26,465 bases of DNA from Nanobdellota archaeon (GTDB lineage: Archaea; Nanobdellota; Nanobdellia; Woesearchaeales; GW2011-AR15): contig JAHIYL010000173.1 in the NCBI GenBank assembly GCA_018815145.1, forward strand, positions 1 to 26,465, in the 5' to 3' direction. The translations under genes and the position numbers were made by a program. Shown here in pieces: positions 15,001-25,200 of the stretch (positions are counted from its first letter, which is position 1; the number at the start of each line of letters is the position of its first letter). A model generated the notes under the pieces. It was not told the DNA's origin and ran no database searches. It saw only the letters and a program-made list of their open reading frames with translations.

Positions 15001-18000
15001 TATTTCCGTCAAACTCATAGCCCCCGCCAACCTTTCCCCCAGTCCGGCTCCAGGTCGCTCCATTGACAGCACCATCATTCCCATTACCTGAATAATCCCT
15101 GACACTTGTTGCCTCGTTCCCATTATTACCCTCAAATGGCATATACAAGACACTTACCGGCGAACCATCCCTGTACCAAGCAGTGATATTTGATACTGGA
15201 TCACCATTTACATCATAGACATTGTTCCAGTTACAGGTAAGGTCACTGGCTGCACCTGGTGAACCTGGAGTGATATACGGATTATCATGGGTTGGAGCAG
15301 TGTTTCCGGCAGATATTGTCACTGTATTAGAATTCTTTTGTATACCATCAAGATAACCATCGTTTGGTGTGACACGGCACTGCCAGTTCTCACCAATTGA
15401 GGTTTCCTCTGACACATACATACTTGGATTCCTGCTTTGAGACTCTGCTTGGTATATTGAGTTAATCTGATTTCCACTTAATGCATAATTGAAAATCTTT
15501 ACTTCATCAATCAAACCATTGAAATACCAGAAACCAAAAAAATTTCTTCCAATTTCCCAATCTGTGCCTGGCTCATCACTATAACCAACCATGGTTGTAC
15601 TCACTGATGCAGAATCCTGATATAGAGTCAAATTATTTGTTGAATAATCATAAGTAACTGCAGCAAAATGCCAAGTGTTTATTGTAGTGCTTGAAGCTAA
15701 ATAATTCTGAGATCGAGTTTCATCACAACAAACAACTCTTAAAAAACCATTTTGCACATATATTGTGCATCCATCTGAACTTCCTGCTGCCTGTGCATCT
15801 TGATTTCCCATAATAGTAGCCCTTGTTGTAATATCGCTTGTTTTATACCATCCCATCATAGAAAAACTTGTATCTGAACCAATAACTATAGGAGTATCAA
15901 TATAATCATTTCCATCAAATGAATAAGCTCCACCCACTTTCCCTCCTGTCCTGCTCCATGTTGTTCCTGCGACAGCACCATCATTTCCATTACCTGAATA
16001 ATCCTTGGCATTCGTTGCCTCATTTCCATTATTTCCTTCAAATGGCATGTAGAGAATGTTCACTGGCAAACCATCCTTATACCACGTTGTGATATTTGTC
16101 ACAGGATCGCCGTTGACATCCACAACATTGTTCCAATTACAGGTCAGGTCACTAATATCTGAAGGCGACACAGGTGTGATATACGGATTATCATGTGTCG
16201 GTGCTGTGCTCGATGATATTGTCACTGTGTTTGAGCTCTTCAGCGTCCCGTCAAGATAGCCATCGTTTGGGGTCACGCGGCACTGCCACTGTTCGCCTAA
16301 TGTGGTCTCTTCGGACACAAAATTATTTGAATTGTGACCTGATAAACCTGCCTGATAATCTGATAAAATTTGCTCTTGCGATAATGCAAAATTGCGGATC
16401 TTGACCTCATCAATTTTACCTCTAAAATAGGAATCAATCCACACATAGATGTTACCTCCAATTTTAACATAGTTGCTCCTATCCTGGTTTATCGTAGGAT
16501 CAGTCGCTGTATGCGATGCAGCCAAATTTCCGTTTTTATAGAACTTACTTTCAGAACCATCCCACGTGTAGGTAATATGCACCCATGTGTTAGCAGCAAA
16601 GACATTCGAAGCAGCAAAATCCATTCCATTTGTGTGGCCGCCATCACTGTTCCAATATACTAAATTAAGTACATCATTATACTGATAGATCGCCCATTCC
16701 CAGTTTGAAAAGGGTTTTCCAAAAATTCCTCTTCTATCTCCTCCAACAATATTGTCAGGATTAGCCCAGAAGGAAATTGATACAGAATTAGTCTCATCCC
16801 AACTAAGATCCAAGCTAGTATCAATATAATCACTGCCATCAAAAGAATAACCTCCTCCTATCCTCCCTCCTGTCCGGCTCCATGTTGCCCCGCTCACAAC
16901 ACCATTTTTCCCATTACCTGAATAGTCTTTTGCAGTTGTGCCTTCATTACCGTTGTTTCCTTCAAAAGGCAGATATAGTGCACTCACAGGAAGACCATTC
17001 CTGTACCATGCGGTGATGTTTCTCACAGAATCGCCGTTGGCATCCACAACATTGTTCCAATTACAGGTCAGGTCACTAATATCTGAAGGCGACACAGGTG
17101 TGATATACGGATTATCATGTGTCGGTGCTGTGCTTGATGATATTGTCACTGTGTTCGAGCTCTTCAGTGTCCCGTCGAGATAGCCGTCGTTCGGCGTCAC
17201 CTGGCACTGCCACTGCTCGCCAAGTACTGTTTCCTGAGATACGAATACATTTGAATTATGGCCTGAAAGGCCTGCCTGATATTCAGATGATACCTGTTCT
17301 TGAGACAATGCAATATTGTAGATTTTCACTTCATCCAGAATGCCGCTATACCAATAGTTGCCGCAACCAGAGGGATTGATTATGCTTCCGTACCTGTTTC
17401 CTAAAAGGACATCATTATTGGTTGCAATTATGCCTGAAGGTGCAGTATCTGTATCTTTTAGGCTCCCATCCAGATAGAGACGCATCGCAGTGCCTTCCTT
17501 TACAAAGACCGCATGATGCCATACATTTGCTGTTGTGGCTGAACCTGACCAGACATATGCATCTGTCGAACCAATAAGCCTAAAATATGCCTGACCATTC
17601 CATTCCACAGCCAGATACCATCCACCGGAATTACCGCAATTGTCCTTATTGACCATTATACCGCTTTTAGAATTGGGTTGATTATACCATGCGGATACAG
17701 TAAAATCTCCTGTCTGAACATCTAGTATGTTTGAATCAGGAATGCGGACATAATCATCTGTACCGTCAAAAGTATATGCACCTCCGACCTTGCCGCCTGA
17801 CATGCTCCATAAGGGAGGAGTATTGCCATCTCCGTTCCCAAGAGTATAGTCTATAGGTGTACCATCTTTGCCGTTTCCTGAATAATCTTTCACACTTGCC
17901 GCTTCATTACCATTATTTCCCTCAAAGGGCATGTAAAGCACACTCACAGGAAGACCATTCCTGTACCATGTTGTGATGTTCCTGACTGAATCTCCTTCTG

Positions 18001-19762
18001 CATCATACACATTGTTCCAGTTGCAGGTAAGATCATTATTGTCTCCCGGGCTCGCAGGTGTTACTGTCGGTACATCATGTATCGGAGCAGTATTCGAAGC
18101 ACCAGTGTATGTCACATCAAGCTTGGCAGATTTTAAAGAGCTACTGCTATAATCATAGATACCTTCTAATGAAGCACCTGCTGATGTCTGGCCCCATACT
18201 GCAAGACCAATGTAGTTGTTTGCAGCCCAGTCCGGCCTGTCAATTATATGCTGCACCAGTGCTGTAATATCGGGTGATAATGACCATGAATCCACAGGCA
18301 GCCCTGTTGAAGGTATATTCCAGCTCACGAGAGTTGACCAATAGCTTCTGCTGTATATATTGTTCACAGCACCGGTAAATACAGGTGCATTTCCAGTGTC
18401 CTGTACATGGATACCAACAGTGTATGGATTATTTGCTCCTGATTTGTATTGAGACATCAATCTTAGATTTGCTGAATTTATGGTTGCACCTTTGGGTATA
18501 TTCAATTTAAATTGGTATCCTCCGACATCATTCCAGTCAGTATCACTGAACCTAGCTGAATTCAGTGAGCCAGAAGAAGCATCATCCCATGCATCCCTGT
18601 TGTTGGCGTCAATACTATAAGAGACAGAAGTCATATCTGATGAATATACTTCCTCATTTCCCAGAGTATGGAACTGATCCTTCATCGTCAAATATGAAGC
18701 ATCTATCCATGCGCCTGAACGAGGCGTTTTGGATACCCTAACCTCGTCAAGCTTTCCGTTGTATTCTTCTGATGTGTAGCATGTTGCACTGCTTGTCGAT
18801 AGGCAGCCAATCTTGTAATAAGTAGTTGCCGCTTCATCTACATCATCAAAAAAACATGTTGAGCCTGAGCTTCCGCCTACAATTCCATCAATAAAAAGGT
18901 AGTTGCCTGTGGTATTTACAAGCCACGAATAATAATGCCAGGCAGTTGGGTTTGACAGGGTGACTCCATAGTAGATATCACCTGGCGCTCCACATCCTGC
19001 GGTCCATACTGAAGCTTTGTTTGTTGTCTCAAATCCAAGTTCAATGGTATTGTCCCAGCCTGAACCGCTTCCGTCTGATGCCCACATATTCTGCCATGCA
19101 TCACCTGTGTCATCCGCCTTGAACCAGAACTCAACAACTCCCTGGCCGATATTGTTTAGTGCATTGTTCGGAAGGGAGATGCTTTCATTGTATCCGTTTG
19201 TCCCGATCCATTCCGCTGCGCCGTCTACCTGACCTGCAACATTCTGTGTGACTCTTGCTGTCACACCATCATTGTTATTGGCAGTAGAGTCCATGGTATT
19301 TCCAGATGATTCGGACAAATGCCATACACCGACATAATTGCTGTCCCATACACTCTCCTTGTTTTCACCATTTGCAGCAGAATTATACCCGTAGTACAGC
19401 CATATATAATCGCTGAGGGAAGAAGCTGGGATATTTGGCACTTTTACCCATATATAAGACTGGCCGTTATAGACCCATTTTTCTTTCTCATAACTAAGCA
19501 CTGTTGCATCATCTGAATCAATGAACCTCATGTCATAACCATCGTTTCTTGCCCGGGCATAATTGAAACTTGAAGAATTCAAAATTATTAAAATTGGAAA
19601 ATTTGATAGGCTTGAACCAAGAGGCTGTTGATTGAACAATATTTTTTTCCTGTACTGGTAGTTAGTATTCCACCAAGCGCAAGTGCTATTAATAATAATT
19701 GAAAATAAAATTATAATCAAGAGAATCTTCAGGAATCTAATTCTGGTGTTTTTGTTCAACAT
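12050..19762 (-). CDS. Giant secreted LamG/DUF2341/Ig-like surface protein (2570 aa)
   Basis: Likely adhesin. The signal peptide ends near A29 (NSTCA, WWN). A DUF2341 domain covers about 30-140 (WWNTNYQYRKKI). A LamG/concanavalin-like domain covers about 143-372, and a DNRLRE-like beta-sandwich about 378-553 (SPDITALVQHIIDRPDW). Four repeats of about 305-320 residues follow at about 556-1800. Each is an Ig-like domain with Cys in LTCNWNN and WQCRVTPNDGY whose strands are split by a LamG domain (DYSGNGNDG, IDEVKI). Residues 1801-2570 form a module shared with the two upstream proteins, with Ig/fibronectin-like segments (DNTPPTRPEI) and a terminal SHFGY region. There is no membrane anchor. It lies 22 bases after the 775-aa gene and overlaps the first pilin-like gene. 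Confidence 0.9.
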   Translation of the reverse strand: MLNKNTRIRFLKILLIIILFSIIINSTCAWWNTNYQYRKKILFNQQPLGSSLSNFPILIILNSSSFNYARARNDGYDMRFIDSDDATVLSYEKEKWVYNGQSYIWVKVPNIPASSLSDYIWLYYGYNSAANGENKESVWDSNYVGVWHLSESSGNTMDSTANNNDGVTARVTQNVAGQVDGAAEWIGTNGYNESISLPNNALNNIGQGVVEFWFKADDTGDAWQNMWASDGSGSGWDNTIELGFETTNKASVWTAGCGAPGDIYYGVTLSNPTAWHYYSWLVNTTGNYLFIDGIVGGSSGSTCFFDDVDEAATTYYKIGCLSTSSATCYTSEEYNGKLDEVRVSKTPRSGAWIDASYLTMKDQFHTLGNEEVYSSDMTSVSYSIDANNRDAWDDASSGSLNSARFSDTDWNDVGGYQFKLNIPKGATINSANLRLMSQYKSGANNPYTVGIHVQDTGNAPVFTGAVNNIYSRSYWSTLVSWNIPSTGLPVDSWSLSPDITALVQHIIDRPDWAANNYIGLAVWGQTSAGASLEGIYDYSSSSLKSAKLDVTYTGASNTAPIHDVPTVTPASPGDNNDLTCNWNNVYDAEGDSVRNITTWYRNGLPVSVLYMPFEGNNGNEAASVKDYSGNGKDGTPIDYTLGNGDGNTPPLWSMSGGKVGGAYTFDGTDDYVRIPDSNILDVQTGDFTVSAWYNQPNSKSGIMVNKDNCGNSGGWYLAVEWNGQAYFRLIGSTDAYVWSGSATTANVWHHAVFVKEGTAMRLYLDGSLKDTDTAPSGIIATNNDVLLGNRYGSIINPSGCGNYWYSGILDEVKIYNIALSQEQVSSEYQAGLSGHNSNVFVSQETVLGEQWQCQVTPNDGYLDGTLKSSNTVTISSSTAPTHDNPYITPVSPSDISDLTCNWNNVVDANGDSVRNITAWYRNGLPVSALYLPFEGNNGNEGTTAKDYSGNGKNGVVSGATWSRTGGRIGGGYSFDGSDYIDTSLDLSWDETNSVSISFWANPDNIVGGDRRGIFGKPFSNWEWAIYQYNDVLNLVYWNSDGGHTNGMDFAASNVFAANTWVHITYTWDGSESKFYKNGNLAASHTATDPTINQDRSNYVKIGGNIYVWIDSYFRGKIDEVKIRNFALSQEQILSDYQAGLSGHNSNNFVSEETTLGEQWQCRVTPNDGYLDGTLKSSNTVTISSSTAPTHDNPYITPVSPSDISDLTCNWNNVVDVNGDPVTNITTWYKDGLPVNILYMPFEGNNGNEATNAKDYSGNGNDGAVAGTTWSRTGGKVGGAYSFDGNDYIDTPIVIGSDTSFSMMGWYKTSDITTRATIMGNQDAQAAGSSDGCTIYVQNGFLRVVCCDETRSQNYLASSTTINTWHFAAVTYDYSTNNLTLYQDSASVSTTMVGYSDEPGTDWEIGRNFFGFWYFNGLIDEVKIFNYALSGNQINSIYQAESQSRNPSMYVSEETSIGENWQCRVTPNDGYLDGIQKNSNTVTISAGNTAPTHDNPYITPGSPGAASDLTCNWNNVYDVNGDPVSNITAWYRDGSPVSVLYMPFEGNNGNEATSVRDYSGNGNDGAVNGATWSRTGGKVGGGYEFDGNNDYITIGTGSDFSDVCTNGCSFSAWINKNDNDMSAAIIGRYDFASNNQFFLLTILNNANAYFAVTENGTGAGCVATGDGSFTNNEWHHVVGIYDNTNTYVYIDGNIADSTSCSFNSIDEGAWQDNENTFVGLNDDDGFFNDFNGTIDEIQIYNYALSPEQILSQYQAGLSGHNSNVLVSDETTLGDQWQCRVTPNDGYVDGTLKSSNIVTVSSPVVTDESLKVYNFGQTGFTEVNVSYTSIRTVYLGLNYSDTATVCRYINHDNPYEAPEFPPVNTNWTSWEPCVPQKYWQLTENDGIKTVYGLINHSSGLAVLLNDSINYNSSGIGLDVSPPSAPIVIDQGFTNDVNNIILSWYGAEDYESVDVLGIPLLYQIQVFINEIFNQTIETLETEIFITNIGPGLSHGDNVTFIVTAINSGGLTNSTETDGLIIDLESPNFIQISSAKFWNRTAQSYDELDSVSWFDTDKILFEGVATDLLSGIYAFSFILSKTNVTPDQIPEGAEETAQSLFSHNFSNVVSGAYYFNVRARDAAGNWGGDYGSFFAKIDNTPPTRPEIIDTVFNAVGKNITYFWSESEDISGISSYMVNLTYENGSYYKSQMIYDTENRSCTFENIDSDDFATVVGAENGAGLWRWSNQIDISIDTAPPVIIKKSPVAKSRSISPVIAIWTDEIASCEYKIGTGNYSDFDYTNSTLHEAKILVADKIPATIDLRCTDLYDNSMTDLFSFDVDSDAVITEISPIADIHTFIGIETEIDFTLKSGSDLISQIGKDKVSFSLDGLDYGYNIVDNGDGSYTITFLAPDEPKIYPLKIRIDNALIEIDCTVDSLSLILGIELLYNENITVMERLILAVQNFSTFGFASSDPELSKSYSGNKLNLVSDVRDESFIFLTKKNVRFEGKDNELKKETFLEQKLSHFGYSNENANFLYLILSYSDLTINTAYRNNLNIGSHKLVIKNQKSPTSETELIITDDMSYAEKNVFKYD
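16117..16210 (-). repeat. 94-bp exact direct repeat, copy A
   Basis: Identical over 94 bases to 17041-17134, 924 bases away. It covers the junction between two Ig-LamG units. The similarity continues to about 16290 with a few differences that look mostly synonymous. Confidence 0.9.
17041..17134 (-). repeat. 94-bp exact direct repeat, copy B
   Basis: Second copy of the 94-base sequence at 16117-16210. The 924-base offset equals 308 codons, one protein repeat unit, so recombination between the copies would remove or add a whole unit in frame. Confidence 0.9.
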
Positions 19763-19784
19763 TTCAAATAAAAAATTATACTCT

Positions 19785-22112
19785 TCATTTCCTCGTAAAT
19801 TGTATTGCCTTTTTTCCGGCAGATGTCCTAATCTTTTTTATTGTATACATCCCCGATCGCTCTGCCTGAAAATTTTCATCTGTGAATACATCCAATGTAT
19901 CGTAGTCAAAGATGACCTTAATGATATATTTCTGAACCAGATTATAGCCAAAGCTTGGATTCACTTTGGACATAAATCCATTTTTCTTTATTATTGAATT
20001 TTTGGTTGATATCTCAAGCGCCGGCCTTGTATAAAAAATATACAGATCATTATCTGTATTTGCTGTAATATTGAATTTTCCAGGCGTGATTATTGCATTT
20101 TCATCATCACTCGCCAAACCTATGGTATTCCCTCCTGTGTTATATACCATATTTGAAAGTCTCGTTTCAGGAAGTAAAGAATGAGAAATATATTCTGCCT
20201 GGATATTAAGTGAAGCAACTGTCAGGTCCAACACATTGCTAGGCTTTCCGTCAGCTGAGGCAATCACCTGATAATTTCCATGAGACTCAGGCGCAATTAA
20301 GGATATCTCATAAAACCCTCCTCCCAAATCAAAGACAGAAAAATCAATAGCCTTTCCGTCAATCTTCACATCAAACATATTTGCTGTCGCCCCACCCAGC
20401 TGGGTCGCTCCGTCACTCACAGCAGCATTGAAAGTTACAATCATATTCTGATAAGACATATAGGTTGCCGGAATAGCAACATCAGCAATTGTTTTTGCAG
20501 AATCTGCATTCAGATTTATTGAGATGGAATCATTGATATTTGCATACATGTCTGAACAATTTATCAATAGGCTGGCAGCGCCATTCACATTGTCAAGCAT
20601 TGTCTCATGATAAGAATGATTTGTGTATTCAAATGAATAGTATTCTCCGCCAAGCTTGTATCTGCAGAATGCTTTCTCATCAGTCTTAACCCACACAATC
20701 GGAAAATTCGTCATTACTGTTCCTGACTGCATTGATGATACTTCAGGAATATCTGTATCAATCACTGTCTCCTTCTCATTGGACCATTTCCATAGTCCTG
20801 CTCCATTCTCTGCACCAATAATTAAAAAAAAATTCTCAACTGTAACATTGTCAATAACTGCTGATGTTGCGCTGCCAACTTCAAAAACACTTCTGAATAC
20901 TTCACCTGTATCCTTATTTGTAAGATTTATCATATAGCCTAATATTCCTGATTCATCTTCTGAAGGGCTCCAGGTACAATAGACTGATTTTTCATCAAAA
21001 TTATACTTCTCACTTGTAAGGATTGGCCTTTTTGGAGGAGTACTATCAATATGGACCATGAATGAATCATTTTTTCCCCAGTTTCCTGCATTATCTCTGC
21101 TCATGACATTGAAATAATATATGCCTGGCTTCACATTATTAAATGTGTGATTAATCTTTTCACTGAACTCCCCAACTTCTCCTTCAGGTACTGTGTCAGG
21201 CACCTCATCTTCCTGCTTTAGAGCAAAACTGTAGGCTCCGACACCTGAATCAGCATCTGCGGATTCCCATCCAAAAAATAACTGGTCAGTATTGAACCAG
21301 CCTGATTCATCCAAAGTCCCCATATTGACAGAGTTCTTTTCAAAATAGGTCTTGTTTGTTATGAGCATCCACCAGGGATCTTCAAAATCAATCAACAGTC
21401 CATCTGAAGACGCTGCTGCAGTCAATCCTGCTGAATTTATTGCTGTCACCTCGGCAACCACTGTATCTCCATGTGATAGGACTCCATCAAGTCCAGTAAA
21501 TATGTTTTCTGTCTCCATAGTTCTTATTATAGGGGTAATAGGTGATCCGCCTTCCAGCAGAACAACATCATATTCCAGAGGAATACCCAAAATTTCAACT
21601 GATTCATAGTCTGTTGCCCCATCCCATTTTATCCTTATCTCAGCCGGATTATTTGTAAAACTTCCATCATCAATCAAAGGTGCAACCGGTGGTGTGACAT
21701 CAAGACCTGCCCCTGTCACATTATAATATATTGAATCATTGTAGAGAGCCTGGCTTCCTGTTGAATAGTTTATCTGTACATATACTGTCTTGTTTCCCTG
21801 AGTCTGGCTCAGCTGCCAGTATTTTTGTGTGATGCATGCTTCCCAGGGAGTCCAGTCATTATTGACTGGAGGAAGATCCGGCTTTGTCATCTGATTATCA
21901 TAATTCAGGAACCTGCAGGCATTTGCAGTGCCATCAAAATCAATATTTATATAGATGGTCACGATAGAAGTAAACTCATGGCTTATCTCTTCAAAACCTG
22001 TATGCCCAAGATTCACAATAGTAACGTCATCTGAAAAAGAGATAGGAATACATAAGATTATTGCCAGTAACAGAATTAGATTTATCTTAAACACATTCTC
22101 CTCTTTTTTCAT
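19785..22112 (-). CDS. Secreted Ig/fibronectin-like surface protein (775 aa)
   Basis: Signal peptide MKKEENVFKINLILLLAIIL, cleaved near SFS. The rest corresponds almost entirely to the C-terminal module of the 2570-aa protein: GHTGFEE, CRFLNYDNQ, WTPWEACITQKYWQL, LDVTPPVAP, GAENGAGLWKWSN, TDEKAFCRYKLGG with a paired Cys in LINCSD, then GGGFYEISL and a final PSFGY region. It contains a run of Ig/fibronectin-like beta domains (STPPKRP). There is no membrane anchor or known cell-wall sorting signal. It may be a minimal version of the shared module. It has its own TATA box upstream and lies between the two giant genes. Function unknown; surface or pilus-associated location inferred. Confidence 0.83.
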   Translation of the reverse strand: MKKEENVFKINLILLLAIILCIPISFSDDVTIVNLGHTGFEEISHEFTSIVTIYINIDFDGTANACRFLNYDNQMTKPDLPPVNNDWTPWEACITQKYWQLSQTQGNKTVYVQINYSTGSQALYNDSIYYNVTGAGLDVTPPVAPLIDDGSFTNNPAEIRIKWDGATDYESVEILGIPLEYDVVLLEGGSPITPIIRTMETENIFTGLDGVLSHGDTVVAEVTAINSAGLTAAASSDGLLIDFEDPWWMLITNKTYFEKNSVNMGTLDESGWFNTDQLFFGWESADADSGVGAYSFALKQEDEVPDTVPEGEVGEFSEKINHTFNNVKPGIYYFNVMSRDNAGNWGKNDSFMVHIDSTPPKRPILTSEKYNFDEKSVYCTWSPSEDESGILGYMINLTNKDTGEVFRSVFEVGSATSAVIDNVTVENFFLIIGAENGAGLWKWSNEKETVIDTDIPEVSSMQSGTVMTNFPIVWVKTDEKAFCRYKLGGEYYSFEYTNHSYHETMLDNVNGAASLLINCSDMYANINDSISINLNADSAKTIADVAIPATYMSYQNMIVTFNAAVSDGATQLGGATANMFDVKIDGKAIDFSVFDLGGGFYEISLIAPESHGNYQVIASADGKPSNVLDLTVASLNIQAEYISHSLLPETRLSNMVYNTGGNTIGLASDDENAIITPGKFNITANTDNDLYIFYTRPALEISTKNSIIKKNGFMSKVNPSFGYNLVQKYIIKVIFDYDTLDVFTDENFQAERSGMYTIKKIRTSAGKKAIQFTRK

Positions 22113-22143
22113 AATTCAATCTGGAAATTAAAAGAGCTGTAAG

Positions 22144-22155
22144 AATATATAAATC
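22144..22155 (-). promoter_or_regulatory. Internal promoter before the 775-aa surface protein
   Basis: The minus strand reads GATTTATATATT, preceded by the purine-rich AAAAAAGAA (BRE-like). It is about 32-43 bases before the ATG at 22112, in the only sizeable gap (104 bases) of the surface cluster. The predicted leader is only some 10-15 bases. It would let the 775-aa, 2570-aa and pilin genes be expressed without the VWA gene. Confidence 0.55.
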
Positions 22156-22216
22156 TTCTTTTTTCCAAGTTCAAATACTATGTCACAAAATGAAAAAATG
22201 ATGAATAGAGTAAAAA

Positions 22217-25200
22217 CTAATCATTGACTTGAGTGATCTCAATCACCATCTCATCCTTTTCATTCAGACCGAGGTTTCTTATCAGGAATTCATGCTTTCC
22301 CTTGTTAATTTCAAAAATCTCATTGAAAAGCACAGCGTTATAATTGATGGAAGAAATAAGATGGTATGTCTTCTCGACCTTATATCCGAATGAATTGAGA
22401 TCATTATCAAAAGTTCTCTCTTTAAGATAATTCTCTTTTTGGAGCAGCATACCACCCCTTGTTGCAAAGAGGTATACATTATCAAGATATCCTGTGCCCA
22501 CATTAAGACTGGATGAACTGCTAGAAATCTGTACATCAGGACTGTCTGAAGCTGCGCCAAACACAACTGATCCGCTTTCTGAATAGACTATCTTGCTTGA
22601 TTCCACTGGTGACAACCCCTGTTTTGTAAAAGTTGAGACCAAAACAAAATCATTTACAATGATGAATTCAGTGGATTCTACATCTCTAACTGAAATTTTC
22701 AGAGTCCTGCCGCCGCTTTTGTCTGTGACAAACGATATCGCATACTCTCCCGCACCCAAGTCCTCCAGTATGAAATCATCAATTATAATATCATCAAGCA
22801 TCACAGAAAACTCTGATTTTCTGATCTCACCCAGTTTAGGCGTTGTATTCACATAAGTTGTATATGGAACATCTACAAAAGGCGTTGTAAATGAATACAC
22901 ATCTGTACCTGTAAGCAGCGAAGTCGGCAGATATTTGAAGTTAATGGTCTTACTTGCTGCAAGACCCACCATATCCTTGCATATGATGTTCATTGAATAG
23001 TCCTGACCAATCTCTGCATCAAACAGCGATTCATGATATGTATCATTAGTATACTCAAATTCTGTGAATCCCCCGCTGCTGTACCTGCAGATGCATCGCT
23101 CATTTGTCTTTACAACAATGATAGGTTTATTGATTATAGTACCATAAGGGTTGCCATCAGGCTTTGCAAAGATTATGATTGGAGGTGTGATATCCAAGTT
23201 CCTGTCAACAGTAGAATTTACTCCTGCCTTATCTCTTGCAATCACTTCAGCCCTATAATTATGGCCAACAGTGGCACTCAGTTCATATGACATGACATTT
23301 CCTACCCAGGCTGAAAAAAGAGTCGTATCTGTGGTCAGATCAGTCACATTAAGATGATAGCTGTCTACACCTGATGCAGTATTGGTTGGCAAATCAATCG
23401 ATCTTGACCATATAAAATTTATCTTGTCAGCAATTGCTGATAGTGTTGGATTCATTAGTTCCGGTTTTGTAGGAGGAATAGTATCTATTCCTATCGGACC
23501 GATTGTGTCTTTCGGGCCCCAGTTCTCTGCCTTGTCCTTTGGTTTGATATTAAAATAGTACTTTCCGTCAGGGAGATTTGAAAATGTCTTTTCTGTCTCA
23601 TCTCCTATGTCAAGGATCTTGTCAGGTTCTGCATTCGGATTGTCAGACAATATATAACTATAGCCGCTTATATCTGATATTGAATCACTTCCAAGCCAGG
23701 TGAATGTAATTGATGAATCCAGTGTCCAGCCATTTACAAGTCCGAGTGGCCCTTCGATATTCACAACAGGATTATCTGTATCAACAATTATCCCGTCTGA
23801 AATGGATAGGTCAGTTATATTATTTGAATTCAATACCTTGACAACAAAATAATAAGACCTGCCGTCAACCAATGACAATGAATAATTTGTCACTTCAGTC
23901 CCTGTTCCGGAATCTGTCCAATCCACAATTGTATTGCCAAGAGAATCATTTATCATGTATCTGTAGAGCAGTCCAAAATTATATTTGATGGCTTCAGGAT
24001 CATATGCACCATACCAGTATGCATGCAGCTGAGTTTTGTTGTTTGTATAATCCCCGTCATCAACAACAACTGGCGGTGTCGGACTGGTCAGGTCCATACA
24101 TCTTCCAAGAGGATCATACATAATGGTATCATTATATGTGATGATGCTATTGTCTTGATTTTTTACCTGAAACATGACTGTCCTTAATCCTGTTTTATTT
24201 ATCATAGCCCAAAGCCTTGTGCTTGTGCAGGGTTCCCAATATGGATAGAAGCTGATCCAGCCAAAAGTATTCTCATTGCCGAACCTACATGTCTGTGCAC
24301 CTGGTGGATATACCAAATCTAATGAGACCACAGGATTTGTTGTGCACTCAGGATTTGTCTCGAGGTTCTTTTCCAGAGATGATATCCTGACACCTACAGG
24401 CACTGCCTGTTCAATATCAAAAGGCATTGAAAAACCAACATTGTCACAGGCTGAATAATCATCACACCTGATCTTCCATGTGTGATTTCCATTAATAAGA
24501 TCATAATCAAAAGTATTTTCCGAATTGTTCTGAATGCCAACTTGTGACAGGACAATCTTGTCATCTATCATGAGGCTGCAGTTGAAGTTCAGTTCATCTG
24601 CATCCCAGACACTGTAATTGAACTTGAGATAATAAACATCCCAATAGGTTGTAATCCTGGCGTCATCCAAAGGAAAAATAGATGTAATATGAGGCTTGTC
24701 CCATCCTATATTCATTTCAATACTCTTGTTTGATCCTGATTGATATGATCTGCTTTCATCAACAATGCAGTATACTTTGTAGGCTCCCGGATCTGCTGCC
24801 CCGCATGAGAATGTCTGGATATTTCCTACCCATATGCCGGGTGTGCAATATTCACCTGTATTAGGTATACTGTTATTATTCAGATCTATATATGCTGACA
24901 GGCTATTTGATATCCCTATTCCTGATTCACAATAAACATTAAAGTCCTGCTCGCTGCAAGCAGTCACATCATCCACAGATATACCTGTGATGTTAACACG
25001 GCAATTTGCATCTCCATGCAAAGGCACATTGCCGATAGATCCCCTATCCATAGTATCATAATCCCATTCACCATCGCAGTCATTGTCTATCCCATCATTG
25101 CACAACAATTCTATGTCCTCGCAATTGCATTCAGGTGCCTCATCAATAATAAGGTCACAGTCATTATCAACTCCGTCGCATACCTCTCCCCTGAGATCAG

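Larger units (their letters stand above)
14362..18095 (-). repeat. Four tandem Ig-LamG repeats inside the giant gene
   Basis: Unit boundaries are about 17136-18095, 16211-17135, 15305-16210 and 14362-15304. Each unit opens with a HDNPYITP-like sequence and closes with DGTLKSSNTVTISS-like sequence. The Ig ends are nearly identical between units, while the LamG cores differ strongly, so the repeats share a scaffold but carry different exposed domains. Confidence 0.85.

Noticed and set aside
14362..18095. CRISPR-like array or mobile element
   Set aside because: The repeats are about 920 bases apart, in frame and code for protein domains; no short direct repeats with spacers and no transposase.
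13578..19516. Plus-strand frames opposite the giant surface gene
   Set aside because: They mirror the repeat structure of the coding strand and have no ribosome binding sites; shadows of the repeats.
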